Assembly (NCBI GenBank): GCA_038503065.1
Contig: JBCAMK010000011.1
Span: 868,001 to 932,000, forward strand
Length of the DNA: 64,000 nucleotides
Direction: 5' to 3'
Origin: Paragyromitra xinjiangensis
Taxonomy: Eukaryota > Ascomycota > Pezizomycetes > Pezizales > Discinaceae
Of this stretch, positions 45,213-54,734 are shown piece by piece. Every line of letters starts with the position of its first letter. Positions within the stretch are counted from its first letter, which is position 1. The position numbers were made by a program, and so were the translations under genes. The notes under the pieces are model-generated. The model saw only the letters and a program-made list of their open reading frames with translations. It ran no database searches and was not told the DNA's origin.

Positions 45213-45863
45213 CTATCCCACAGTACAATTCGGGGATTTTACTCCAGTTCCCGGTATCTTAGTTTCAGTCCCCTTCTCGTATTTATTCGGCCGTTTTGCA
45301 TTCTGTGTCTTCGATGCCACGCCTTCCCTCATTTGCTCCTTTTCGAGTTTCTCCTCCCGCTCCTCTTTGGCAAGTTGCTCTTCGTGCAGTCGTTCTTCCG
45401 CCATTTGTGCTTCCTCAAACAGTGCCTCCAACTGCTGATCCCCCATAGGACGAGATACTTCGACATAGTCCCCTCGTCCACCAACAAATAGATTCCTCCG
45501 TGGAAGTTCGTAATCCTTACACGGCAGCATAGGCACGATCTCAGTCCTTGTAACAGTCTCCAATCGCCTCCGAGCCCCGGAAATGTTGGGGTTATTGGTC
45601 ACTTCTTCCAGGGCCCTCATCTGTTTCTGCTCTTTTAATAGTGGCTGCTGCTCCATGTCAATACGTGCAAATAGTTCTTGTAGCTCCCATTTCCGCATCT
45701 CAGCAGTTCGCTCGTTTTCATAGGCACGGGAAAACCGAGAGTCCTCATAAGATGCTCGGGCCAAATAAGAGGCTTCGTAGAAACCAGGTGCTCCGACTCC
45801 TTCAAGTACCCGCCGCAGGTTATACCGATTTATGGCTGCCTGGAGTATGTCGTCGTGAGACAT
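45213..45863 (-). CDS. Member 3 of the tandem family with the RTEIVPMLPC motif
   Basis: The frame from the ATG at 45863 encodes 216 residues (MSHDDILQAAINRYNLRRVL); the open frame extends upstream but without an ATG. Motif A reads ENERTAEMRKWELQELFARI, then DMEQQP. Motif B reads TRTEIVPMLPCKDYELPRRN, then LFVGGRGDYVE. A long Glu/Lys-rich helix follows (AEERLHEEQLAKEEREEKLE) and a basic tail ends KSPNCTVG. Its N-terminus (DILQAAINRYNLRRVLEG) aligns with that of member 4, which links the two subgroups. Confidence 0.7.
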   Translation of the reverse strand: MSHDDILQAAINRYNLRRVLEGVGAPGFYEASYLARASYEDSRFSRAYENERTAEMRKWELQELFARIDMEQQPLLKEQKQMRALEEVTNNPNISGARRRLETVTRTEIVPMLPCKDYELPRRNLFVGGRGDYVEVSRPMGDQQLEALFEEAQMAEERLHEEQLAKEEREEKLEKEQMREGVASKTQNAKRPNKYEKGTETKIPGTGVKSPNCTVG

Positions 45864-46427
45864 GGTAGGGATGTGAATGTAAGATTTTGTTGGTGGCCAC
45901 AAATATTTTGGGATGTAGGAAGATCCCACCTAGCTTTAGCCTTAGGTTTGTGAACTACCGAGTGCTGAGAAATTTGCTGCGAGCACGAATAAAGGTAACC
46001 ATCTAGTGTAACCGCAAGATTATGGTAAATCCGTTGTGGGCAAGCATAGTCCTCAGCTGCTCAGCTTCCTGAACAGCTGCTAGCTTCGTAAGATAGAGAC
46101 AACCCAATAGTTAAAAGAAAAATATCCTCATTACAGCCTATTCGCTCCCCGGATCCTGATTGCTCAAGAGTAAGGTTCGATATTTGGCACTTCTTTAAGG
46201 TTTAACTAGGATACACTTTTGGGCGGTTATAGAAGGAAAGAGCTCTCTAATAACCCATTCTTTCTCCTCCTAATTTCCATACAGCCTGATTCCAGACTGG
46301 TCTTACTCGCCTAAAAGGAAACACAGAAGAAAAATACTCGATACACTTTTCAAAGCTCTGTACAGAGCAGAATACCTTGGGGCTGTCCTTTCCCGCATCC
46401 GACACCCCAACTTACCTCAAAAATATC
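45864..46427. other. spacer inside the tandem family
   Basis: This is the promoter of member 3 and the 3' flank of member 4. No further copy of the motif was found here. Confidence 0.5.
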
Positions 46428-47396
46428 TCAAATTTCCCCCTCTTCCTCCTCTCCATCCTTCTCCCCCTCCTCGCGAGCCCTCTTCTTATGGAGATCAATA
46501 CGGGTATTCCAGGCCCTGAGTTGAGCCTTTTTCAGCGCCCGGTTGGTATGTATCTGGCAGTCCCCAAACTGAGCGGCAAACTCGGGGGTTGGGCCTATTT
46601 CTTCCATTTCCTTTTGCTCCTCCTCGAGAGCGGTCGCAATCTTTTCGTCAGCAATCTTCCCCAGAGCCGACATAATCATTTTCTTCAATAGCTCGAATTT
46701 TCCTCCACCTGGTTGCTGATCTTCCTCTTGTCGGTCTTTTGTCAGCAGATCATATTCCTCATCTGTCCAGCCAGCATCAATAAATAAATCTTTGTTTAAT
46801 TCACGGAGTGATTCTATTTTTTTCGCTTTATAGTCATATGTCACCTCCTTGAAGCCATTCCTTATCCACGCTAGAGTCTCTTTATTCATCTCTTCCTTGG
46901 CTAAATATTCTGACGCCAGCGTATATTGTTCATCCACCGCCGTTAGGTCAGATGAACTTCCTTGTGTAGTGCCCGGTAACAGCAACCCAGGCGATGCTTC
47001 TAACCCAGGCTGTGGTTCAAGCTCATTTCTCCGTACCTTTTTCAATACTGCTACCACCCGTGACCCTTTGATCCTAGGCCTATGCACATTAGTAACATCA
47101 TCTAGTTTCAATCTCTCGATAATCCTTCGCATGTCATCCACAGAGACTCCCGGTAATCCCTGTCCTAGTATCGTCATCAACTGTTTCCTCACCAGCTGCT
47201 CCGCATCAGTACGTTTGAGAAACTCCTCCATCTCCTGTTTTCTCGTCTTGACAGACCGTTCACTCAGAAGAACTCGCAAGCTTCGTGCGGTCTCATAGTT
47301 CGAATGGTTCTTGCCCTCTAGTGCTCGCCGGGAGTAGTAGGCCTGGAGCACATCTTGAAAGTGTGTATGGGCTTGAGGATGGGGTGGAGATGACAT
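46428..47396 (-). CDS. Member 4 of the tandem family, divergent, motif B lost
   Basis: The frame from the ATG at 47396 encodes 322 residues (MSSPPHPQAHTHFQDVLQAY). The N-terminal block VLQAYYSRRALEG and motif A (SERSVKTRKQEMEEFLKRTD, then AEQ) match member 3. The place where motif B is expected reads GSRVVAVLKKVRRNELEPQP, which shares only a weak pattern. The C-terminal half is unique, with EEYDLLTKDRQEEDQQPGGG and a strongly charged tail (KRAREEGEKDGEEEEGEI). It is thus an older or faster-evolving copy. Function unknown. Confidence 0.65.
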   Translation of the reverse strand: MSSPPHPQAHTHFQDVLQAYYSRRALEGKNHSNYETARSLRVLLSERSVKTRKQEMEEFLKRTDAEQLVRKQLMTILGQGLPGVSVDDMRRIIERLKLDDVTNVHRPRIKGSRVVAVLKKVRRNELEPQPGLEASPGLLLPGTTQGSSSDLTAVDEQYTLASEYLAKEEMNKETLAWIRNGFKEVTYDYKAKKIESLRELNKDLFIDAGWTDEEYDLLTKDRQEEDQQPGGGKFELLKKMIMSALGKIADEKIATALEEEQKEMEEIGPTPEFAAQFGDCQIHTNRALKKAQLRAWNTRIDLHKKRAREEGEKDGEEEEGEI

Positions 47397-48131
47397 TAAA
47401 GTCTGGATAGGGCAAAGATGGGGTGTAGATGATGATAGGACGATTATTAGATATGATGAAAATAATATAGATGAGTAGGGATAAGGATGAAGGGTAGGGA
47501 GAGTAATGCATGTAAAGAAAGTTTGAATCGTGAGCAAATGGCAAATGACCTTTAATGGTGACTAAGAGGCTGGATTGCGGAAACACAATTATTACTCTTG
47601 CTCTCATCACTTACTGCTTTTCGCTATAGATTGGGGCTAGACACGTGGCTACCTGATCACCCAATTCTCTAGAACAGTGGGCTACTCACCATTCCCATCT
47701 CCGGTAAAAATTTTCTTGTATCAGATATAAAAAGAGGCGGCGGGGTAACAAAAGGCGAGTAGGGGTTATTAGAATAAATTCTGGTAGAAATTGATAGAAA
47801 CCGATAAATACCCCTGGAGGCTATAGAGAAAGTCGATTATTAGGGGCCCCGGAGGAATAACACTAATATCTCTTCTCTTTGCTTTGCTATCATACCCTCT
47901 AGATGCCCACAACGGGCCAAATAGTCAGCCGAGTGATGGATCATGATCCATATTGAAACTTTCCGAGTTCTAGTCGGTACATGATAAGCACCAAAAACTG
48001 GGTCCCCTCACTAATATCAAACACTCACTTCCTCGCTCGGGTAGTAAAAATTACAACGAAAAAACGGAAATAAATTTACAAGACTCCTTTTTAGTTCCCC
48101 AAAACCACCACTTTACCCCGTTCCAGATGAT
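47397..48131. other. intergenic, upstream of the tandem family
   Basis: Only the promoter of member 4 and the 3' flank of RPA43 are expected. No gene or repeat is seen. Confidence 0.5.
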
Positions 48132-49100
48132 CTATACAGCAGATTTCGACTTTCTGTGTTTCCTCTCTTTATCTTTACTCCTCTTCTTTTTCTTCTCTTT
48201 CTTCTCATTCGTGAGACCCGAGAGTACTGCTTTCTCAATAACCCCCGTATTAAGCAAACTCCCCTCCATAGAGAATATATGGCCCATAGCCTTAATCGAC
48301 TCCACCTGAAACTTAAGCAACCCATCCACATACTCCCCATCCTCATTCATCCAACCACCTGCATCATGGCTCGGCTGCGCATACACAACACCCTCCATCA
48401 CCCCCTCCCCACCCTCCCCTTCCGCCGACTTCTCAACCGGCACCTCCACCTTCTTCGGCACAAACCCCTCCCTTACTTCATGGTATGTCCACCCCTCTGG
48501 AATCTTCTCCTTAGGTATCGACACATTCCACGTATTCTCCACAAGCAACCCAACATGACTCGCGCTCTGCAGATTAACCCATCCCTGCAACACCGCACCC
48601 TTCTTTGGCGCCCACACGAGGAAATCTACCGTCACCCATACGTGCGCGAACGGGCTCTCGGCAATAATGCGCGCTTTGTCGCTATCGAAGCGAACGTTGT
48701 TGTATGCGATGACGACGCCGCCGAGTGGTTCGTAGTAGCTCATTAGTAGTGGGTCTAGGTGGTCTTTCCGTAGACCGTTGATGGGGGTGAAAGAGAGCAT
48801 GCGCGCGGCTTGCTCGGATGTGGGTCGTGCAGATGGGTCTGGGTTGTTGAGGAGGTGGGAGAAGGTTTTGTCGGGCCAGTAGGAGTAGCGGGGGGAGAGG
48901 GAGAGGTAGAGTGAGGTGGTTATGAGGTGGAATGGGGAGGAGGGAGATGCATTGGAGGTGGTGGGGGTGGTTGTAAGGTTGGTGATTCGAGGTTTTTTAG
49001 AGATCTCGGGGGAGTCGGAGAGACGTTTTCGTTTTAAGGGCGCATCTTTGCGTTTTTTGGACTTTTTATCGCGGTGTTTGTGGGGTGGGGTGGAGTCCAT
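48132..49100 (-). CDS. RPA43: RNA polymerase I subunit RPA43
   Basis: Rpa43 is the RNA polymerase I stalk subunit that contacts Rrn3 during rDNA transcription. The preferred ATG at 49100 (MDSTPPHKHRDKKSKKRKDA) gives 322 residues; a longer in-frame start with MLPQQNLKS lies upstream. A basic N-terminus precedes the Rpb7-like N-terminal domain (FHLITTSLYLSLSPRYSYWP, then DPLLMSYYEPLGGVVIAYNN, then VRF). The OB-type part follows (AHVWVTVDFLVWAPKKGAVL, then GWVNLQSASHVGLLVENTWN, then SIPKEKIPEGW). A Lys/Arg-rich tail ends RKHRKSKSAV, as in family members. Confidence 0.87.
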   Translation of the reverse strand: MDSTPPHKHRDKKSKKRKDAPLKRKRLSDSPEISKKPRITNLTTTPTTSNASPSSPFHLITTSLYLSLSPRYSYWPDKTFSHLLNNPDPSARPTSEQAARMLSFTPINGLRKDHLDPLLMSYYEPLGGVVIAYNNVRFDSDKARIIAESPFAHVWVTVDFLVWAPKKGAVLQGWVNLQSASHVGLLVENTWNVSIPKEKIPEGWTYHEVREGFVPKKVEVPVEKSAEGEGGEGVMEGVVYAQPSHDAGGWMNEDGEYVDGLLKFQVESIKAMGHIFSMEGSLLNTGVIEKAVLSGLTNEKKEKKKKRSKDKERKHRKSKSAV

Positions 49101-49387
49101 CGTGGGGTTTCGGAGGTGGATCTGGGTGGATTTGAGGTTTTGTTGCGGCAGCATGGAGCTGAAACGAAAAAAAAGTTGAGGTCCTGTGAAATCTTGGCGG
49201 CAGGGATAGAATGTGGAGGCCGGGTAACAGTTATGCACGCATCCGGCAGCTTCCATACGGCCACCTGGTTGGTTTAAAGCTTCAAGGCACTGTGAAGCTT
49301 TCAAAGTAATGCTCATCAACACCACTCGTTCTTAGCACTCGTTTTTATACACATCTCTAATTCCCCCAGCAGGCATCTCCATTCGCG

Positions 49388-50610
49388 ATGTCTGCCCTAC
49401 TATCCTTCCTTGGGTGGTCTTTTCTCCCTTCTGTAAGTTCCCTTACAGCCTCTGATTTCTCTTCTAACCGCCTAATACAGATGGTTACTGGCTGGCTCCT
49501 AGCCTTCTACTATCGCTTTATAACCCGCGCCGGTGACCCAATTCCCCAGCGAGGCAGCCCGCGCTATATCCGCGACTATAAACGCATCCACATCAGTGTC
49601 ATCACACTATACCTTCTATACACGATCTACGAAGCGTACTACACCCTCACTATTACGCCCAACTTCTACACGCTGCTCGTGACACCCCTTAATGCAGATG
49701 AGAAAACGCTCAAATCACGATTCCGTCGATTGACTGTGCTTTACCACCCGGATAAAGTTGGAACTGCTGGAGAAGGTTATTTCGTGACGCTGAAGCAGGC
49801 ATATGATGTGCTATCGGACCCTGTCAAGAGGTTCGCCTATGATCGTTTTGGGCCCGAGGTGATGGAATGGCGACACTGCAATACGGTGTATGATTATCTC
49901 GTGAGGGGAGGCGCAACAATGGTGCCATATTATATTGGTACTTTAGGACTCTTAATCATCTTGAGTGTGCTAGGAAAAGCCGAGTTTGGGCGCTATGTAT
50001 ATCTCCCACCCCTAGCCTCTCCTCAGCCTAAAAATATGCTAACACATCAGCACAACAGTGGCGCTTCTTCACCTTCACCTCCCTCATCGTCCTCGAAACT
50101 ACTATCGTCACACGCCCATACACAATCTCCCTCCCACTCCTCAACCCACTCCTCCCATTCGAACAGCTCCTCTTCGCTCGCAAAATCGCCCTCACGACCT
50201 TCATCGCCATCTCCCAACTCGGACCAATGATCCGATCCTCACGCGCCTCCTCCGGCCCACCCACCGCCGAGTCTCTCCGCCCGCAACTAGAGATGTTAGC
50301 TGGTTACACGAAATTAGCAGATAGAGAAGCGAGTACACTCCTAGCAACAGACTTCATGCCGTTCGAGAAGGACCCAGATGACGTTAGGGAGGTACAGAGA
50401 CACATGAAGGAGTGGATGATGGAGACGATAGTGAGGAATGATCCAGAGGTGAGGGAGGCGGTGGGAAGAGTGCTGCAGAGGAGGAGGAAGAATGCGCCTG
50501 CTGGAGTGGATGATAGAGGTGACGATCAGGAACCACCAAGAGGTGAGGGATGCGGTGGGGAGAGTGCTGCAGAGGAGAACGCGCCTGCTATAGCTAGAGG
50601 GACGAGGTAG
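49388..50610 (+). CDS. Membrane-anchored J-domain (DnaJ) protein
   Basis: Three exons are seen: a short first exon (MSALLSFLGWSFLPS), an intron near 49434-49480, a main exon, and a third exon after an intron at about 49999-50060. A transmembrane segment (ISVITLYLLYTIYEAYYTL) precedes the J domain, whose HPD motif is intact (RFRRLTVLYHPDKVG, then AYDVLSDPVKRFAYDRFG). A second hydrophobic segment follows (MVPYYIGTLGLLIILSVLG), then another (RFFTFTSLIVLETTIV). The protein is probably an ER-membrane co-chaperone that recruits an Hsp70. The last 50 codons contain a partial duplication read in a shifted frame (50445-50502 and 50539-50589), so the C-terminus is unusual. Confidence 0.85.
50445..50589 (+). 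repeat. imperfect direct repeat at the 3' end of the J-protein gene
   Basis: A unit of 51-58 bp occurs at 50445-50502 and again at 50539-50589. Both contain AGAGGTGAGGGA (or GGGAG), GTGCTGCAGAGGAG and GCGCCTGCT. The second copy lacks 7 bp and is read in another frame (ERG-type rather than EVREAVGRVLQ), so the same DNA encodes two different peptides within one protein. Confidence 0.75.
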
Positions 50611-51370
50611 TGGTGGAATTCATAAACCGGGTTTCTTGCTTGTGGGTATGGGTGTTTGGGCGTATTTTTATGTTTTATCTCACGGCAGAGCTTAAAATGG
50701 GGGTTTGTAGCTCTTTAGATTCTATATTTCATTGATGGGTGATTGTATGGAGGCGAATAGCGACGTGTGGGAGCTTTGTTCTATGGTCGTTAAGATAGGC
50801 AGTGGTTTCATCATTTCTCACTCGATCGACATTGAAGCACACCCTTAGGAGTGCTAGGAGCGAGTAACGTTAGGTACTTAGTTCTAGTAAGACGATGCCA
50901 TGCTAGTATACCCGACACAAGACACCATAAGAAGACATGACCCCTCACTTCCCATACACCCCATAAACATCCCTTCACTGTGGATAAGTCTGACCCAAAA
51001 ACAGACCTCGACTTCGAGGCCGCAGCACCACTCGATGACACACCAACAGACATAGACAGTAACGCCCCATTTCCCCTTCACAGGATACCACTAAACCCCA
51101 TGCAGCATCGTACTGTTCAAACCCCCAGTCTTGATGGCCTGTGTACGTTTTATGCTTCCTTTAGTCTACGCTCTACTTTTCCTAGAGACAGCTGCTAATG
51201 TGTATGAGCAATCCAGTTCGGGACTTACTGGTTTCTATTCTCTCTTTTGCTGCAGTCGTTGTAGCTGCAGTTATGGGTGTCTTATAAGCCTTGTAATAAA
51301 TTTACTTTTTCCGCGAAAGTGGGTTCCTGGGATAAGGCTATGCAAATTTATTTTTCTTTTAGATGTAAGG
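50611..51370. other. intergenic between the J-protein gene and the inverted-repeat elements
   Basis: One plus-strand frame at 50980-51198 has coding-like, acidic composition but begins only at GTG. I do not call a gene. Nothing else was seen. Confidence 0.4.
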
Positions 51371-51757
51371 TACCGTACTCATGTCGCCGATTTCCAACTT
51401 GATCATCTGACCAGTTAATGAGTAGCTTAACATGTCACGTGATCAAGTTGGAAATCGGCGACATGAGTATTTACTGGGTTATAAGCAACTCGGATTTTAG
51501 AGTCCAAATAAGGTTTTTGTTTCAGCCACCTTTCCTCGGGGGTCCGGGAGCATGTTCAAATGGATATCAGAACCGAAATCAGAAGTTCACAGACCCTCCC
51601 TCGGGCTCAAGGAGTTCATTTTGGCCTCCTCAAAAGACCCCTTTGGGCAAGAATTGACGGAAAAGCCTGTGCTTTTACATCCACCGGACACGGACTTTGT
51701 CTCAAACTCTATTTTGACCCTCAAATGGGAGTTGCTTATAACCCAGTAAATACGGTA
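51371..51757. mobile_element. small inverted-repeat (MITE-like) element, interrupted by a second one
   Basis: The right terminal repeat (51729-51757) is a 29-bp sequence whose reverse complement, beginning TACCGTATTTACTGGG, occurs at the left end in two parts: 51371-51377 and 51470-51491. Between the two parts sits a 90-bp hairpin element plus an extra TA. With these removed, the left and right repeats match exactly. The inner 240 bp carry no convincing gene, and similarity between the arms fades beyond the 29 bp. This is a non-autonomous TIR element; its transposase family cannot be told. Confidence 0.75.
51378..51467. mobile_element. 90-bp palindromic element inserted at TA
   Basis: The arms 51378-51405 and 51440-51467 are perfect 28-bp inverted repeats (starting CTCATGTCGCCGATTTCC) around a 34-bp loop. 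The element is flanked on both sides by TA (51376-51377 and 51468-51469). A TA duplication is the hallmark of Tc1/mariner-type transposition. The insertion split the left terminal repeat of the larger element, so it is the younger of the two. Confidence 0.8.
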
Positions 51758-52395
51758 GTTACATACACCAGTATTCACCAGAACGAGCCAGTAGTGGGGT
51801 TTTTCTACTCGGTGTGCCCACTTACAACACAGGTAAGCTATAATGTAGCAGCAGACCTAAAACCCATATAGCTGAGATATGCAGCTGCTACCAATCTTTG
51901 CATTTGTTTCTGAGCAGACAAATTTTTGTACAGCCGAGGGAACTATTCCTGCTGGTGAGTGATAGGTTGGAGCGCAAATACATACATGCAGACCTAACCT
52001 GTGCCTGCTAGGCAGTAAAATTCGATACTTGTTATTGATGCTACGTACCATGCCCTCTCCAGAGGAAATCTCAGACCCTATGAACTCAAACCAAGTCCTT
52101 TCACCCCATGTTATTAGATACACTCGCCCAAATAACTCAGCTCTCAAGTGCAAGTCGTAAAGTACGAGAGAATCCTTAGCTCTCAATACTCTCGACACTC
52201 TCCTTTCGTCTGTTGCAGCCACTACGGATATCAAAAAGAGGAAACCCCAAAACACAACCCCTAATTCGACGTATTCTTGAAAATATGGATGATCCGAATT
52301 GGCGCCAAAATGGTATAAAAAAACATGCTTGGTTTCGGCGGGGTCCAAAGTCTCTGTTGCAATTTAAAACCACTGTTCCCTACAGTTAGAAATAA
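51758..52395. other. intergenic, 3' of EFM3
   Basis: The minus frame at 51857-52348 begins only at TTG and shows no known family. No feature is supported. Confidence 0.45.
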
Positions 52396-53505
52396 TTAGG
52401 TTAGCAAGACGCTATGATGTGTGTTTAGACGCCACCTACGGCAGACATCCTCGAAAATTGTAAATGTATCTTCATTTCGAATCGTCGCTGAAATAATAAC
52501 TTTCACCTTCGGATTCTGCCTAAATAGTCGTTCAAGCTCCCTAACCAAGAAAGAGATCGCAGTACTGTCATAAGTCTTGTAGCAGTGAGGTCAGACAAGT
52601 AGCGAAATGGCCTTGAAATTGGAGGGCAATACCACGTCCGCCCCCAGGACTAAATCGAATTTCTCGTTTGTATCCACTTCATCTCCCCAGAGACGCTTCC
52701 TCACAGCCACGACATCGCTAACACCGCTCAACCCGACATTCTTAAACAGCGCTTCACATACACTCGAGTCTCCATCTGTGGCCAGCACCTTGGTTGCTCC
52801 TAACCTCGCTGCAACGATAGACACCAGCCCTGTCCCTGCCCCGAGTTCAAGCACACTATCCGACTCTCGTACCACCGTCCCACTACCTTCAACAGCTGCA
52901 GCAAAAGAGAGGTTCTTATAAATCCGCGCCAGATGCGTACAAATCAAATACTCCCCCAGCACCAACGCCGCCTCCCAAGTCCGCAAGCCAGTAGTGCCCT
53001 GGCCGGAAATAATATTCCTCGACTCAAGCAACGTTATTGGCTGACCAATCTCACGGCCCGAGTACGGGGATGGCGGGAGGATATATGTAACATAGCTTCT
53101 TGAAGTATCGATATCAAGCGGTGAATACGACGACGAAGAGCGAGAGAGGAGCTCTGTGTAGAGTTCTAGTAGACCTTCGTGGATTTCCTGTTTTTTGTCG
53201 ATTGTGACGTTGTCGGCAGCTGAGACTTTGAGCTTCTTGGCAGGGGACGGGGTTATCACGGGTTCTTCTTCGTCCTCACTTGTAGGAGGCACGGAGGTGA
53301 GGAGGGTTATTAGTCTTTTTAAGACGCGGGTGGTGTAGCGTTCTGGTGGAGGGTTTTGGACTGCGGTGGGGGTGAAAAGGGTGGTGTAGAGAGTGGATTG
53401 AAAGTCACTAGAGTGAAGGCAGAAGGGAGAAGTGGGGAATAAGAGAGCGGCGGGTTCGACCAGTTGGAGGTATTGGCGACGAAGGAGTTGAACGTGTTGA
53501 GCCAT
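52396..53505 (-). CDS. EFM3: EFM3/FAM86-type protein-lysine methyltransferase
   Basis: Members of this seven-beta-strand methyltransferase family (yeast Efm3, human EEF2KMT) methylate a lysine of elongation factor 2. Two exons (52633-53505 and 52396-52575) give 350 residues in phase. The FAM86-type N-terminal region is present (LLRRQYLQLVEPAALLFP, then SSDFQSTLYTTLF). The SAM-binding motif I is VLELGAGTGLVS. The acidic strand KVLATDGD and LVLGADVTYD (the second half from exon 2) follow, with the D of the GADVTYD motif at the junction. The end is ISATIRNEDTFTIFEDVCRR and LNTHHSVLLT. The exon joint reconstitutes the conserved motif exactly, which supports the model. Confidence 0.88.
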
Positions 53506-54734
53506 TGAACGAGCGGGGATTGGGGTTGTTATCAGGCTATTGGGATATCTATTTTGATAAGATACGGCCCCGCTCTCGTAATGGGCGGGGAATGTTAGAT
53601 TAAGATGCGGCGCATGGGCTGATCAGGGCAGGAAAAGCTTGATTTGTTAGCGAATCAGGAAAGCCTTGGCAATAGTTTGAAGCTGAAGATCCAATTGGGG
53701 TTTGAAAATCTAAACGTAGAGTACCTTTTGACACCCAGTATAAGAAGTAGCAGTCTATGAGGGTCTAAGCATGCGATATCGAAAGGAATGACTACCCTTG
53801 CAATCGAAGATACACACTTCACCAAATATCACTCGCTTCTAACAATATTTCCATAATCAATGGGTCTAATTACAGCATTTATGATCTAGCAGTAGTTGCA
53901 TCGATATAGGGTTTAGCAAATGAACGTTTTGGATTACTACCACGAGGGAGCCATATATATATTAGTAGAACTACATGTAGTGATTCTTTGAGGGACATTT
54001 ATTTGCTAGGCTGGGGCTTGCCATCCATGCAGGAAAGGCGAATTTTAATAATAATTTCAAATCTTGAAGCTTGTTGAGTATGCATCGAAGACAGTATCAA
54101 TTGGGCGTGGATATGGGAAACGAGTTTTGGCGCATCATGATATGTATGCTTCATTGTTCTTGATTGGTGGTGCTCTGCTGCTTAAATTTTCAGCTTGGCA
54201 GATTGTACATATACCTTCGGGGAGCTGTTTGGATAACTTGTGTGCGAGTAATCAACTTATTTTCACAAAGCGTATAAATTGTCTGCTCTCCATTTTAAGT
54301 TTATTAAGACATGAGGAAGGGGTGTGATTTGTCTGATGTGCACATGGATAGAAATGCTGGTTGCAGTCGCGACAAAGGTAGGCACCCTTGTGAAGATCTT
54401 TCCTTAGTCATCCGCATCTCTAGCGATGCGCGGCCTGCGGTTTCGGGAAAGGCGCGAATTGATAGGAGGCGGCCGTGCATGGCGGTGTTCCTGGCTTTTT
54501 AGCTAGGAAGGGGCCTCCTCCTTCAACTCCTTAACCGCCAAGGTCCTCACTCTGTCCTTTTCTAGCTTTGCCATCCCCACATCTACGCCCACCCACCATC
54601 CACTACGTTCTGTTCCTCGTTGTTTGTCTTTGGCTCTCTAATTTTCCGCTCCAACAAACCCCCGACATCTAGGTAGCTGTCGTGTGTTTGGAAAAGGAGT
54701 ATCGTAAATTAGGTTCTATAAATTACGGGGAGCC
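53506..54734. other. divergent intergenic region EFM3 / MSC2
   Basis: A perfect CTACATGTAG palindrome lies at 53971-53980. An open frame at 54064-54327 starts only at TTG. The MSC2 promoter is expected at the right end, which is pyrimidine-rich. No gene is supported. Confidence 0.5.

Noticed and set aside
50980..51198. Acidic 72-codon frame after the J-protein gene
   Set aside because: It starts at GTG and no ATG or splice structure supports it.
51857..52348. Minus-strand 163-codon frame downstream of EFM3
   Set aside because: The first codon is TTG, the first real ATG is far inside, and the sequence resembles no family.
54064..54327. 87-codon plus-strand frame upstream of MSC2
   Set aside because: It begins at TTG and lies in spacer sequence without other support.
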